From assembly GCA_036374795.1 (NCBI GenBank), contig DASUTC010000342.1, forward strand, positions 1 to 64,000: a DNA stretch of 64,000 bases. Direction: 5' to 3'. A program made the position numbers and the translations under genes. Source of the DNA: Herpetosiphonaceae bacterium. GTDB taxonomy: Bacteria; Chloroflexota; Chloroflexia; Chloroflexales; Kallotenuaceae. The notes beneath the pieces were generated by a model. The model saw only the letters and a list, made by a program, of their open reading frames with translations, ran no database searches and was not told where the DNA came from. This document shows positions 43,209-53,060 of the stretch, one piece after another (positions within the stretch are counted from its first letter, which is position 1; each line of letters begins with the position of its first letter).

Positions 43209-45691
43209 CGCTCGACCTCCGTGCTCAGCCACTGCTGCCGCCAGACGTAGGCCGCCAGCGCGGCGAACGCGATCAGCGTGGCGATAATCAGCGGAAGGGT
43301 GGTGAAGGAGGCGCTCGCGGCGATCAGCGCGCCGGTAGAGACAGCCCGAATCGGCGTGATGCTCAGCCGGGCCGGCTCAAGTGAAAGCACGCTGCTGTCC
43401 GCCTGTCGCAGCTTCGGCGTGATTGTCCATGCTCCGGCGCTCGGCGGCGACCATTGCAGCGTGACGCTGATCGGCGTTTGCGCGAGCAGCGTCACCGTAT
43501 CGGATGCCACCAGCGTGGCCTCGACGCCGGGCCGCGCGGCCCACAGCTCAAGCCTAGAGGCTGGAAGATCCTGCAAGCCGTCGTTGCGCAGGCTCAGTTG
43601 AAGCATGCCCGGCTCAAGCTGCCGCAGCGTCGTCGTGTGCAGCGCGGCGGCGGGCGCGGGCGGCGTCAGCGGCGCGATCCTGAAGCTGCCGTCGTAGGTC
43701 ACGACGTAATCGCCGGGCTGTAGCGCCCGTACGTCGAGCAGCGCCGCGCCCCTGGCCTGCGCGCCGGGTTGCAGCGTGAGCACAAAGCGAAAGCCCTGCT
43801 CGCCGATCAGCCGAAAGTCGCGCAGGGACGCGCCGCTGAGCTGCATCTCAGGACCGGCGAACTGCTGCATCAGGCCGCGCAGATCGTCGGGGGCGAACTC
43901 GCGGGCGTGCGCCTCGATCCTGTCTCCGAGCGCCTGCCAGGTGCTCCGATCGCTGGGCGGCGGCGACTCGAAGAGGCTGGGCTGCGTCTGCGCCTGGCGC
44001 AGCAGGAGCGTCGAGCCGTCGGCGTAGACCAGATGCCCCGGCGCGACATTGAGCTGGCGCGTGGTCGTCAGCGTCGAGGTGCCGGTCGTCACGCTGGTGT
44101 AGGTCCATTGATCGAGATAGCGATCGTGGTCAAGATTGGCGTAGCGCAGCGCGCGCTGCTCGTCGATCTGCCACACGCCGTGGTCCGCGCCGAGCAGATG
44201 CAGCTTACGGTCGATCGACGAGAAATATATCTGGACCTGGCCCGCGTGGCTGCGGAACTCGCCGCGCAAGCCCTGGCGAATCGTATGGTAGTACTTGCCC
44301 GGAACCTCATCGATGGCGCCCAGGACATACTGCTCGTTGGCGAAGCGCGATGCCAGCAGCAGATCGCTATAGCGCTCCTGGTTGTTCACATCAACAATCG
44401 CGCCCTCTGAGGTCGACCACTCGTAGATTCCTTCGCTGCTCAGGTAGTTATCGCGCTCGCGGGCGACAAATGTCGCGTAGTCCCACGAGCTGGCGGCAAT
44501 CCAGCCCGGCAGCTTTTCATAGGGCGTGATCCGCAGCGAAAATTCGGGGAGCGCGACCACGCCCTGCTGGGCGTTATGGCCGGTCAGGCCGAGACGGTAA
44601 TCCCAGTTGGGCAAGGTATCGGGATTGCGCGGCGATTGACGCCAGGAAAAATCGATCTCCTCGGTTGCGAGGTGCTGCGAAAAATCGCCGACCGGGAAAT
44701 AGGCGACCCGTAAGGCAAGATCAGGGAAATTGCTCTGGATCGGCGAAAACTGATAGAAGGCAAACGGACTTTCAAAATTAACGTCGTTGATCTGGCCTTC
44801 CTTGATCCGGCGCAGCGAGTACACGAAATAGTTAGAGGGACGATTACGCGATGCCACCGACTCGACCAGATAGTTGATTGTGCTGCGCTGCCAGTCGATG
44901 TTGATCGGCGGGGCGCTGGTGCTGGCATAATCCTCTTTGATGAAGTGCGGCGCGGAACTCCCCAGAAACGGCCAGAAGAGCGCAGCGCTGATCGGCGGCT
45001 CGTCATCAGCCGTATTGACCATCACGCTCGAATGATAAAAGCCGTCTTTGTCGTCCAGCGGCGGATACGCCTGACGCCACTCATAGTCGGGGCGTCCATC
45101 GTGGTCGGGATCGCGGACATGAACCGTGAGATCGATGCTGCCGTCGGTTCTCAGCCGATCGAGGTAGAGCGTTTGGGCGTCGATCATGCCTTCAACCGGC
45201 CCGTCGACGCGCATATCTAGATTGAAGTTCGGCGTGCCGTCGGCGTCTTGCCAACGATCCTGCGCCGTTACCTCGACGGTTGGCCTGCCCTGGCCTTCGG
45301 TGACGACGATCTGGCCGTCTTTGAGCCGGTACAAGATCCTCTGATCGTTATCCTGGTCGTCGAAGAGCCTGGCGCTGACAGTGCGGCCCTGGCGGGCGAA
45401 GGCGATAATCAGATTGGCGGTATCGTCGGCTGCGGCATCGAAGATCCAGGTCGCGTCGGTATCGTTGAGCTGGCTGGACCAATCCCTGGTCGGATCGAGA
45501 TCGCGCTGGCTGTGGATCACGATTCGGTCGAAGGTCGTGGCGTAGCCGGGACGGCACTCGATCGTCAGCAGGCGCGGGTTGCTGATCCCGCCCGTGCAGG
45601 CAGGCACCGTCCCAGCCGCAGTAGCGGGCGCGGCGGCCAGCCAGGGCACCAGCGCCAGCGATAGCCACGCCATAGACACGATCTTGCGCAT
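43205..45691 (-). CDS. exported 828-residue protein with C-terminal membrane anchor
   Basis: I do not recognise the family. There is a signal peptide (about 1-26, ending PATAAG), a long extracytoplasmic region and one C-terminal membrane segment (about 795-815, LPLIIATLIAFAALAAYVW) followed by a short cytoplasmic tail. The first 150 residues include a Cys pair (about 32 and 46). DPDHDGRPDYEWRQ near 215 resembles Ca-binding Asp-rich loops, and the segment before the anchor looks like an Ig-like domain (LSLRNDGLQDLPASRLELW). The start ATG follows AGGAAG and abuts the flippase stop. Its place after the flippase suggests a role in polymer assembly outside the membrane. Confidence 0.85.
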   Translation of the reverse strand: MRKIVSMAWLSLALVPWLAAAPATAAGTVPACTGGISNPRLLTIECRPGYATTFDRIVIHSQRDLDPTRDWSSQLNDTDATWIFDAAADDTANLIIAFARQGRTVSARLFDDQDNDQRILYRLKDGQIVVTEGQGRPTVEVTAQDRWQDADGTPNFNLDMRVDGPVEGMIDAQTLYLDRLRTDGSIDLTVHVRDPDHDGRPDYEWRQAYPPLDDKDGFYHSSVMVNTADDEPPISAALFWPFLGSSAPHFIKEDYASTSAPPINIDWQRSTINYLVESVASRNRPSNYFVYSLRRIKEGQINDVNFESPFAFYQFSPIQSNFPDLALRVAYFPVGDFSQHLATEEIDFSWRQSPRNPDTLPNWDYRLGLTGHNAQQGVVALPEFSLRITPYEKLPGWIAASSWDYATFVARERDNYLSSEGIYEWSTSEGAIVDVNNQERYSDLLLASRFANEQYVLGAIDEVPGKYYHTIRQGLRGEFRSHAGQVQIYFSSIDRKLHLLGADHGVWQIDEQRALRYANLDHDRYLDQWTYTSVTTGTSTLTTTRQLNVAPGHLVYADGSTLLLRQAQTQPSLFESPPPSDRSTWQALGDRIEAHAREFAPDDLRGLMQQFAGPEMQLSGASLRDFRLIGEQGFRFVLTLQPGAQARGAALLDVRALQPGDYVVTYDGSFRIAPLTPPAPAAALHTTTLRQLEPGMLQLSLRNDGLQDLPASRLELWAARPGVEATLVASDTVTLLAQTPISVTLQWSPPSAGAWTITPKLRQADSSVLSLEPARLSITPIRAVSTGALIAASASFTTLPLIIATLIAFAALAAYVWRQQWLSTEVER

Positions 45692-47158
45692 TTAAGCTTC
45701 CTCTCCCAACAGCCCATGTGCTGCGTGCCAGCGCTTCCAGAGCCCATACACGCCGAGCATGCCGTAGCAGAGCGCCGCAACCACCAGGCTGCTCTCGTCG
45801 CCGTAGGGCAGCGCGGGCCAGGGGATCACGAAGCGCACGGCCAGCCCGATGACGCAGCCCAGCCCGACGACGACTGTGGTAAATCCGATCGCGCGAACCA
45901 CGCCGATGACGCTTGAGGCGCGGAGCTGCACAATCCAGCCGACAAACGACGATCCGATATAGGCCAGCGCGACGATCTGCGGCAGCAGCGCGCGATCGAC
46001 CAGCGCTGCGAGCGGCAGTGTCAGCAGTACAAGGCCCAGGCGCACGAGCAGCGGCGGCAGCGCGGCGGAGGCCCGATCCGAGGCGACCAGGGTCCATGTC
46101 AAAATCTGGTCGACGATGCTAAACAAGCTCATCAGCGCGATGATTCCCAGCACAGGAGTCGCGGCTGCATGACGGCTGGTGTACAGCACATTGATCACGA
46201 CATCGGGATAGATTACGAGTAATGCGGCGCATCCGGCGGCGATCACCGTGCTGCTGTGATAGACGACATACGCTGCGCGCTGGAATCGCTGGTGCTCGCC
46301 TTGGGTATGGATCGCGCATAAGCGCGGATAGTAGAGCACGGTGATCAGGCTGCCGAAGAGTAACGGCAGCATGCGCACGACCGTTAGCGCAATCGATAGC
46401 TCACCGGCGGCATCATACTGCTTCAGCGCGCCCAAGACGGTCACGCCATACGCGCTGTAGGCTGTCTGTAGCAGGACGATGATGTAGACCTGGCCTGCGA
46501 CCATATCGGACCACCGTAGATGCCTGATCTGTGCAAAGCGCGGCCAGGGCTGGAGCTTAGGCAGCTTGATCACGAGCGCGCAGGCCATCGCCGCGCTGAC
46601 GATCTGCGAGCTAAGAAAGATGGTATAGACCGTCGCTTCCTGCCGAATCGGGATCGCCAGGAGCAGCAGGATGAAGCTCAGCGGCTGCACGATCATCAGG
46701 ATCGCGACGCGCCGGATGCGCTGCAATCCGCTAAACAAAGCCGTCACAAAATCGACCCACACAAAGAGCGCGGCAGATCCACCCGCATACAGGTACACGC
46801 TCTCCCGGCTGACGCTCCAGAGCAGCCCGCCGCACACTGCCGCCAGCAGCGCCGTTCCCAGCCGCAGGGCGATCAGACTACCGAGCCGCTCCTGAAAGCG
46901 CGCGAGATGCTGCCCGTCATGCTCTGCGGCATCCTTTGAGATCTGGCTGCTCAATCCGAAGCCAAGGAAGAGGATCATCAGCAAAAAGACATTTGCCATG
47001 TAGGCATAGTGCCCGTACTGCTGCGTATCGAGCTGCCGCGCGACGTACAGGCCGCTGAGCATCGCTAGCCCGGTGTTCACAATATTGACCAGTGTGAGCA
47101 GCGTTGCCGAGCGCAGCAGCGGTATCTGAAGCAATCGATGTTTCATGAATCGTGGCAT
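45692..47158 (-). CDS. Wzx-like polysaccharide flippase
   Basis: The 488-residue protein has about 12-14 membrane segments and a typical MOP-superfamily N-terminus (LLTLVNIVNTGLAMLSGLYV, ARQLDTQQYGHYAYM). It should move lipid-linked repeat units across the membrane. The ATG at 47158 lies seven bases after the upstream stop; another Met four codons in is possible. The adjacent glycosyltransferases support the role. Confidence 0.9.
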   Translation of the reverse strand: MPRFMKHRLLQIPLLRSATLLTLVNIVNTGLAMLSGLYVARQLDTQQYGHYAYMANVFLLMILFLGFGLSSQISKDAAEHDGQHLARFQERLGSLIALRLGTALLAAVCGGLLWSVSRESVYLYAGGSAALFVWVDFVTALFSGLQRIRRVAILMIVQPLSFILLLLAIPIRQEATVYTIFLSSQIVSAAMACALVIKLPKLQPWPRFAQIRHLRWSDMVAGQVYIIVLLQTAYSAYGVTVLGALKQYDAAGELSIALTVVRMLPLLFGSLITVLYYPRLCAIHTQGEHQRFQRAAYVVYHSSTVIAAGCAALLVIYPDVVINVLYTSRHAAATPVLGIIALMSLFSIVDQILTWTLVASDRASAALPPLLVRLGLVLLTLPLAALVDRALLPQIVALAYIGSSFVGWIVQLRASSVIGVVRAIGFTTVVVGLGCVIGLAVRFVIPWPALPYGDESSLVVAALCYGMLGVYGLWKRWHAAHGLLGEEA

Positions 47159-47165
47159 AGCTGAA

Positions 47166-49124
47166 TCAGGCGATCTCCGCTGGATGCAGATCGAGCCAGA
47201 GCGCCAGGGCGACCCAGGCCATCACGGTGAAGCCGGAGCGATCCAGTCCCGCGCGGCAGCGCTCAAGCGCAGGCTGGAGTCGACGTGGATCGAGGATGCC
47301 AGCCTCCACCAGCTTGCCGCTGTGCAGCAGGCGGCCTACAGCCTGAGCGATTGGCGCGTCCGTCTCAAAGTAGCGCGCCATGTCGAACGATTCGTGGTAG
47401 CTGCCGGAGCGCTGGACCCCGGGTGCTGGCGCGCTGCCGGTGATGCGCTGGCCCAGGTGCCGCAGCCGCGCACCATTCGACCGCCAGGTCGCGCGGCCTT
47501 GCATCGCCAGCGCCTGGACAACGGGCGGGGCGAAGCCTGAGATGCCGGTGTTGCTGTAGCGAATATTGGCGACGGCTGGGTTCAACTGGCGTACGGCGCG
47601 GCGAAAGACAGGCCCCAGGAAGCGCCATTGATAGGGTAGCCGCTGGTAGACCTCGATAATGTCGCTTTCAAACAGCGGATTGCGCTCGCGGGCCTGGGAT
47701 CGGACGTTCATCAGCATCGAGTAGCTGCGGAACTTGGTGACACCGAAGCCCATCAAGGTGTAATCGATCCAGTCATACGGCGAGTCGCTGGTGGCGCTGG
47801 CGCGATCAACCAGATGCGCTAGCGTGGCTCTGGGCGCGGATTCCCAATAGGGTTGCAGCGCCGCTCCGAGCAGGCTCCGCCCAAACGCTCCCGATTGCAT
47901 ATCCAGCGTGGCGTGGAGGTGATCGACAACGGCCTGCCGCGTGCCAACGCTTGCCATGCGATAGCTGTAGAGCTGCCGTCCCAGGACGCGGAAGGTTTCT
48001 TTGGGCAGGTAGCTGCCCGAATACGGCAGATCGAAGCCCCAGCCGTTGAGCACGGTGTCGCAGCCTGCGCGCGCCATGATCGAGGTTGGGTGGTACAGGT
48101 GCATATGCCCGGCGGCGTGCAGGCCGTTGCTCGTCTGGACGCTGCTGGCGAGATGCTGCCAGTAGGCGGCGAGCGGCTGCTCGATGAAGTGCCAGGGCGT
48201 GGCGCACATCTGAGCCACCTGCCGCGCTACCTGAGTCTCTTCGGTGAAGGACGGGCCGAATGTGTAGGCGTGCAGCGGCGGGCCGTCGATCCGATCCAGC
48301 GCAGCCAGCAGCATCCGCGAGTCGAAGCCGCCGCTGAGCAGCAGGCCAAGCCGCTGGCTATCGGCGACGATCCGCCGGATCGCCGTGGAAAACGCATCCG
48401 CCGTCGCCTCGATCGCCTCGTGCCGCGTGGCAAAGCAGGGCAGCGGCCTGAGCGACCAGTAGGCGCTGCGCTGCTGCTCGCCGGAGCGATGATCGATCGC
48501 TACGACTGTCGCGGGCGGCACGGTTTTGATCGTGCTGTACAGCGTGCGATCGTCCAGAATCATCTGATAGCGAATAAACTGCGCGACGCTTTCGAGGTCG
48601 AGCCTGGGCCGCACGCCCGGCAGCCGCAGCAGCGGACGAATATCAGAGGCGAGGTAGAGCCAGTCGGCGGCGGCGCAGTAAAAGATCGGACGCGATCCCA
48701 GCCGGTCGGAGATGACCAGCGTCCGCGCGGCGTGCGGCGCATGGTACAGCGCGCAGAACGAGCCGCTGAGCGCGGCGAGCTCCTCGCTTCCGGCTAGCCA
48801 GCCTTCCGCTGCGTGGTAGACCGACCGGAGGCGCTGCCGGTAAGGTCCCGCGAACATGCCAGGCTGCGCGTCCACACGCCCACCCGGCGATGCGACGGGT
48901 CCGTTGATGTAGATCAGTCGCTCGTCCGCCGTCGAGCATGCGGCGTCGCTCGCCGTGAGCGGGGCGATACAGACAAAGGCGATCTGCTGGTCGGACCAGC
49001 GTGTCGTGGCCGTGGGCGTGGCAGGATCGACCGCCGTCTGGAGCGCTCGCTCAAGCGTCTCCACGAGGCTGGCGCAATCGCCGGACGAGGCGCGTATTCG
49101 GATTGCGGCGAGAAAAATATCCAC
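47166..49124 (-). CDS. asparagine synthase-like protein without N-terminal Cys
   Basis: The 652-residue protein has an N-terminal glutamine amidotransferase-like fold (about 1-200, with VISDRLGSRPIFYC) and an asparagine synthase-type ATP-binding domain with PP-loop LLSGGFDSR (264-269). The start is a GTG at 49124 after GAGGAG; the protein begins MDIFLAAIRIR, so the Cys2 nucleophile of active amidotransferases is missing. It should still adenylate a carboxylate and may use another amine donor, as in lasso-peptide cyclases and AsnB-like enzymes of sugar loci. It sits between DUF362 and the flippase. Confidence 0.87.
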   Translation of the reverse strand: MDIFLAAIRIRASSGDCASLVETLERALQTAVDPATPTATTRWSDQQIAFVCIAPLTASDAACSTADERLIYINGPVASPGGRVDAQPGMFAGPYRQRLRSVYHAAEGWLAGSEELAALSGSFCALYHAPHAARTLVISDRLGSRPIFYCAAADWLYLASDIRPLLRLPGVRPRLDLESVAQFIRYQMILDDRTLYSTIKTVPPATVVAIDHRSGEQQRSAYWSLRPLPCFATRHEAIEATADAFSTAIRRIVADSQRLGLLLSGGFDSRMLLAALDRIDGPPLHAYTFGPSFTEETQVARQVAQMCATPWHFIEQPLAAYWQHLASSVQTSNGLHAAGHMHLYHPTSIMARAGCDTVLNGWGFDLPYSGSYLPKETFRVLGRQLYSYRMASVGTRQAVVDHLHATLDMQSGAFGRSLLGAALQPYWESAPRATLAHLVDRASATSDSPYDWIDYTLMGFGVTKFRSYSMLMNVRSQARERNPLFESDIIEVYQRLPYQWRFLGPVFRRAVRQLNPAVANIRYSNTGISGFAPPVVQALAMQGRATWRSNGARLRHLGQRITGSAPAPGVQRSGSYHESFDMARYFETDAPIAQAVGRLLHSGKLVEAGILDPRRLQPALERCRAGLDRSGFTVMAWVALALWLDLHPAEIA

Positions 49125-49132
49125 CCTGCTCC

Positions 49133-50584
49133 TCAGTCGTTGGCGCAGATCACCGGACGCGCGGCGGTGATCTGCGCGGCCCAGCGCGGCGGCGCTTGAA
49201 AGTCCAGCCCGCGCTCGGCAGGCTCGTGCAGCAGGCGGCACCAGGGCTGATGATTCGACAGCACCTCGATCGCCGCTACCGGGCAGGGACCAAGCCCCGG
49301 TACGAGACGCGGCGCGATGCCCTGCGATAGCTCATACAACTGCTTGATGGCGTACGGCGCGAAGCCCATCAGCCGGGCGGCCACCAGATCGACAGCAATC
49401 GGGTGGAGGCCAGCCAGCAGCACGCCGCAGGCTTTGGGCGCTGCCCGCAGCGGGCCGTTGCCCTCGCCGCCGACGATGCCGTCTACGATCGAGAGAAAGC
49501 GGCGCTGCGGCGTGGCCTGCATCGCGCCGCTGCGATCGGCAAACAGCGCCAGACGGATCAGGTCGGCTGGCAGCCGCCAGCAGGTATCGTTGCCCGGCCA
49601 GTGACCGTTGATCGGATCGATCGTCGGCAGCCTGAGCAGCCGTGAGGCCAGGCCCGTCATCTGCTGGATCGTCGTAACGGCCAGATTCGACCAGCGGGTA
49701 TTGCGCGCCAGGAGATGATCGGCCAGCAGCCGCCCGACGCGCATGCGGCGCTCGTCGGCTGCGCGCATCTCGCCCGCCGGATGCTGATCGCCGCCCTCTG
49801 CGGTGCTGCCCCAGCGGAAGTGCGGCAGGTAGTTTTTATCGCCGTTGATGCCGACCATGTTTTTTGCGTTGAGCGTGACGCCGACTTTGCCGTGTGTCTT
49901 GAGCTTGGGCATGCTAATCACGACATCGGCATCCAGGATCGTGCGCGCGATCAGATATTTATTGCTCTGGCGCGTGTGGTAGCCGATCGTTTCGGCGCGG
50001 CGGGCGACATCCGTTCCCTGCAAGAGATCGAGATGCTCAAGGCTGGCAAAGGCGCTGGCGCTGCCCAGATCGACTTCGACATAGCCGCCTGGATCGCCGA
50101 GCAGCTCAGATCGCACCTCGTGGGCGTAGCCGTGCGGGCCTTGCCTGAGCGTGTAGCGATATTTGCGCAGGTCGCGGATCTCGATCGGAAACTGCTTGAC
50201 GCGGCGGTAGTACTCGACGATCTGTTGCAGGCCCGTCACCGCCAGGAGATGGTCGAAATCGGCATCGCCAATCGGCGCGTCGGCAATGATGATCTGACCC
50301 TCGCCGCCGAGCGCCTGATAGACCTCGTCGACGACCGCGCGAATCACGGCGGGATGAGTGATCAGGGCGTAGAGATCGAGGCCATCGGGATGCCGGTCGC
50401 GCACAAAATTCGGCTTGATCACGACTCGATCGCCGGGCTTGATCGTATCGCCGAAGAGATCGACGCCGGTACGCGCCAGCGCGGCCTGGCGCATCTGCTT
50501 CAGCGCGATGCCTTCGGGCAGGATGTCTGCCGCCAGATCGCGGCTATAGTCGCGGAGGTTGGTCTGCTCGATATACACAAACAT
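49133..50584 (-). CDS. DUF362-family protein
   Basis: The 483-residue protein carries KPGDRVVIKPNFV, GEGQIIIADAPIGDADF, DADVVISMPKLKTHG and LNAKNMVGING, the pattern of DUF362 proteins, whose reaction is unknown. The C-terminal part with FLSIVDGIVGGEGNGP and HPIAVDLVAARLMGF completes the family. There is no ferredoxin domain, unlike some members. Its stop lies just before the GTG of the AsnB-like gene. A 179-base gap with no clear promoter separates it from the GT4 gene upstream. DUF362 genes are known to me from other polysaccharide loci. Confidence 0.85.
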   Translation of the reverse strand: MFVYIEQTNLRDYSRDLAADILPEGIALKQMRQAALARTGVDLFGDTIKPGDRVVIKPNFVRDRHPDGLDLYALITHPAVIRAVVDEVYQALGGEGQIIIADAPIGDADFDHLLAVTGLQQIVEYYRRVKQFPIEIRDLRKYRYTLRQGPHGYAHEVRSELLGDPGGYVEVDLGSASAFASLEHLDLLQGTDVARRAETIGYHTRQSNKYLIARTILDADVVISMPKLKTHGKVGVTLNAKNMVGINGDKNYLPHFRWGSTAEGGDQHPAGEMRAADERRMRVGRLLADHLLARNTRWSNLAVTTIQQMTGLASRLLRLPTIDPINGHWPGNDTCWRLPADLIRLALFADRSGAMQATPQRRFLSIVDGIVGGEGNGPLRAAPKACGVLLAGLHPIAVDLVAARLMGFAPYAIKQLYELSQGIAPRLVPGLGPCPVAAIEVLSNHQPWCRLLHEPAERGLDFQAPPRWAAQITAARPVICAND

Positions 50585-50763
50585 CTGGCTGCCTTTGGGC
50601 TATCCATCTGCTGCGCGCCCGGTCGTGGATCGCCGGGCATACGGCTGGCATGCAGGATCAGCGATACCGCCAGCCGCCGGACGATCGTGGTAGCCAACCA
50701 GTCGAGTGGAACGCGGGAGAGCCGAAGACGAGTTGACGGTGGTCGCGAGCGCTGACATAGGCT

Positions 50764-51918
50764 TCAGTGGTGTCCGGCTGACGGCAGCACGGCTCGATAC
50801 AGATCGAGCGTTTGCCGCGTGGTTCGTGCCCAGGTAAAGGCGGCGGCCTGCGCGATGCTCCTGGAGCGCATGGCCTGATAGAGATCCGGCTCGGTCAGGT
50901 AGCGCACGATCGCCTGGGCCAGCGCGTGGGCGTCGCGCGGCTCGAACTGGAGCGCGGCGTCGCCGACGATTTCGGGCAGCGAGCTGGCACGCGCGCAGAC
51001 CACGGGCGTGCCGCAGGCCATCGCCTCCAGCGCGGGAAAGCCAAAGCCCTCGTAGTGCGACGGCATGACGCAGACATCGGCCAGGTTATACAGCAGCGGC
51101 AGATCGCCCTCCTGCACGTCGTCAAGAAAATGGATCGCGCTCCGAGCGCCAAGCTCGGCGGCGAGATCGTGCAGGCGGCGGCGCTCGTGCTCGAAGTGCG
51201 CCCGGCCCACCTTGATCAATGCAATGTCCGGCAGCTCGCGCCGGACGATCGCCAGGCCCCGTACCAGCGTCGCCAGATTTTTACGCGGATCTTCCGAGCC
51301 GACGTAGATCAGGTAGCGCCGTCCAGTCGGCAGGCCGTAGCGCTCGCGGAGCGTATCCGGCACCGGCAGCGGACGAAAGCGCTGCTGGTCGATGCCCAGG
51401 TGGACTACCGCGATCCTATCGGGCGCGATGCCCAGCTCGCTCACGACACATGATCTGGTGTAGTGCGAGTCGGCGATCAGCAGATCGGCGCGCTGCAATC
51501 CGGCCATCGCCAGCCGATCGAAGACGCGGTCGGCGGCGATGCGATAGCTATTGAATTGTGGATCGTTGCGCAGCATATACGGAATAATATCGTGTACCGT
51601 GACGATCACTCTGCCGGGGGGCCGCCGAAAGAGTAACAGAGAGGCCAGGTTCTGGCTTGTCAGATGGTACACATCGGCGCTAGGATATTTGGCGGCGACG
51701 GGATAGTTGAGGAAGAAGGTGCGCAGATCGGGGCCAAGCCGTCGCAGTGCGCTGTAGATCGTATGGGACAGCGGCGGCACGTCCGGCGCGATCCGCGCGA
51801 CGTTCGCTCCCGCGTGCTGCAAGCCCTGGTGCAACATCTGCACGTAGCGCCCGACGCCGGTATGCGGCCCGCCCGGCTTGGCGAGCAGCACGACGTTTTC
51901 GGTGGGTCTGCTCACCAT
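50764..51918 (-). CDS. GT4-family glycosyltransferase
   Basis: The 384-residue GT-B enzyme has PHTGVGRYVQMLHQGL near the N-terminus, the donor region RRYLIYVGSEDPRKNLATLV and E-x7-E in EGFGFPALEAMACGTP. It is a paralogue of the enzyme at 40170. The ATG at 51918 overlaps the stop of the GT2 gene (ATGGTGA); a GTG one codon later is also possible. No ribosome binding site is seen, so coupling is likely. Substrate unknown. Confidence 0.9.
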   Translation of the reverse strand: MVSRPTENVVLLAKPGGPHTGVGRYVQMLHQGLQHAGANVARIAPDVPPLSHTIYSALRRLGPDLRTFFLNYPVAAKYPSADVYHLTSQNLASLLLFRRPPGRVIVTVHDIIPYMLRNDPQFNSYRIAADRVFDRLAMAGLQRADLLIADSHYTRSCVVSELGIAPDRIAVVHLGIDQQRFRPLPVPDTLRERYGLPTGRRYLIYVGSEDPRKNLATLVRGLAIVRRELPDIALIKVGRAHFEHERRRLHDLAAELGARSAIHFLDDVQEGDLPLLYNLADVCVMPSHYEGFGFPALEAMACGTPVVCARASSLPEIVGDAALQFEPRDAHALAQAIVRYLTEPDLYQAMRSRSIAQAAAFTWARTTRQTLDLYRAVLPSAGHH

Positions 51919-53060
51919 CGTTCGCGGCGCTTGGGATGCAGCAGATCCAGGATTGGCGAGGCCCAGATCGCGAAGTCGATCAGCGTGAGCGGCAGGAGGC
52001 CAGCGAACAGCCGCAGCGGCAGCCGACGGCGGTACAGCCGCGCGGCAAAGCCCGCGTAGCGCAGCTTGGAGCCGACCGCGTGCGCTACCAGCAGCGACCA
52101 GGGCACCAGGATCAGACGTCCCAGCGGCCACGCGGCTGCCGGGATTGCCAGCATCAGCGCGCCCGTCGCCACGGTTTGCAGCGTCAGCCGCACATCGTCT
52201 GCCGCGCCGTAGCGCCGCCCATGCAGCAGCAGGTTGCGCAGCCAGCGCGATTGTTTGTGGCGATAGATCCGCAGCGTCGCGGGATACTCCGATGCCACGA
52301 CGCTTGTCCGAACGTTGCGGATCGCGATGTCCGCGCCGAGCAGCCGCCTGGCAAGCTGGTAGTCGGTGCCGGTGCGCGCCTCCCAGGCCAGCCCGCCGAT
52401 CCGATCGAGCGCCTGCCGCGTTAGCGCCGCGTTGCGCCCAAGGATGCCGCTGCTGTACTCGGAGCCGCGCGCGCTCGCCATCACATCGGAGATCCACAGG
52501 TACATCGGCAGCAAGCGGCCCTGCTGCTCGTCCAGCGGTCGGGAGCATCCGGTCGCGGCGTGCTCCTCCCCGTCGATCAGCGGCGCGAGCAGCCGGGCCA
52601 GCGCCTGGTCGTCGTAGAGACAGTCGGCGTCGGTGAGGTAGATAATCTCGCCGCTGGCATGATCCAGGCAGCGCGCCAGCGCCCGCTGCTTGCCCTCGCC
52701 GGGGCGCTGCTCCAGCACGAGCACCCGCTCGTCGGCGTAGAGTCGCGCGCGCTCAAGCGTGCCGTCGCTGCCGCCCGCGCAGAGGATCAGCTCGATGTCG
52801 GGATAGCGCAGCGCCAGAAACGATCGCAGATGCGCCTCGATCCGGTCGCGCTCGTTCCACGCGGCGACCAGCGCGCTAACGTTGGGCGCGCGGCGCAATC
52901 TGGGGGTCGGCGGCTGCTCGGCGCGGAGCCGATCGGCCAGGGCCTTGTCGCGCTGCCAGAGCCGCCAGTTGTAGCCCGCCACGCCAATCAGTCCCGCCAG
53001 CAGGAGCGTGCTCGCGTGCCGCGTGAGACGTCGGTTGAGGTTTTGGAGCAGCGCGATCAT
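51912..53060 (-). CDS. membrane-associated GT2 glycosyltransferase
   Basis: The 382-residue enzyme has an N-terminal membrane segment (about 17-33), a GT-A domain with VSALVAAWNERDRIEAHL, ILCAGGSDGTLERA and the metal-binding LTDADCLYDD, then EARTGTDYQLARRLLG, and C-terminal membrane segments (about 290-370). The architecture fits processive or membrane-bound inverting GT2 enzymes. Both ends overlap neighbouring genes by a few bases (ATGA upstream). Confidence 0.9.
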   Translation of the reverse strand: MIALLQNLNRRLTRHASTLLLAGLIGVAGYNWRLWQRDKALADRLRAEQPPTPRLRRAPNVSALVAAWNERDRIEAHLRSFLALRYPDIELILCAGGSDGTLERARLYADERVLVLEQRPGEGKQRALARCLDHASGEIIYLTDADCLYDDQALARLLAPLIDGEEHAATGCSRPLDEQQGRLLPMYLWISDVMASARGSEYSSGILGRNAALTRQALDRIGGLAWEARTGTDYQLARRLLGADIAIRNVRTSVVASEYPATLRIYRHKQSRWLRNLLLHGRRYGAADDVRLTLQTVATGALMLAIPAAAWPLGRLILVPWSLLVAHAVGSKLRYAGFAARLYRRRLPLRLFAGLLPLTLIDFAIWASPILDLLHPKRRERW

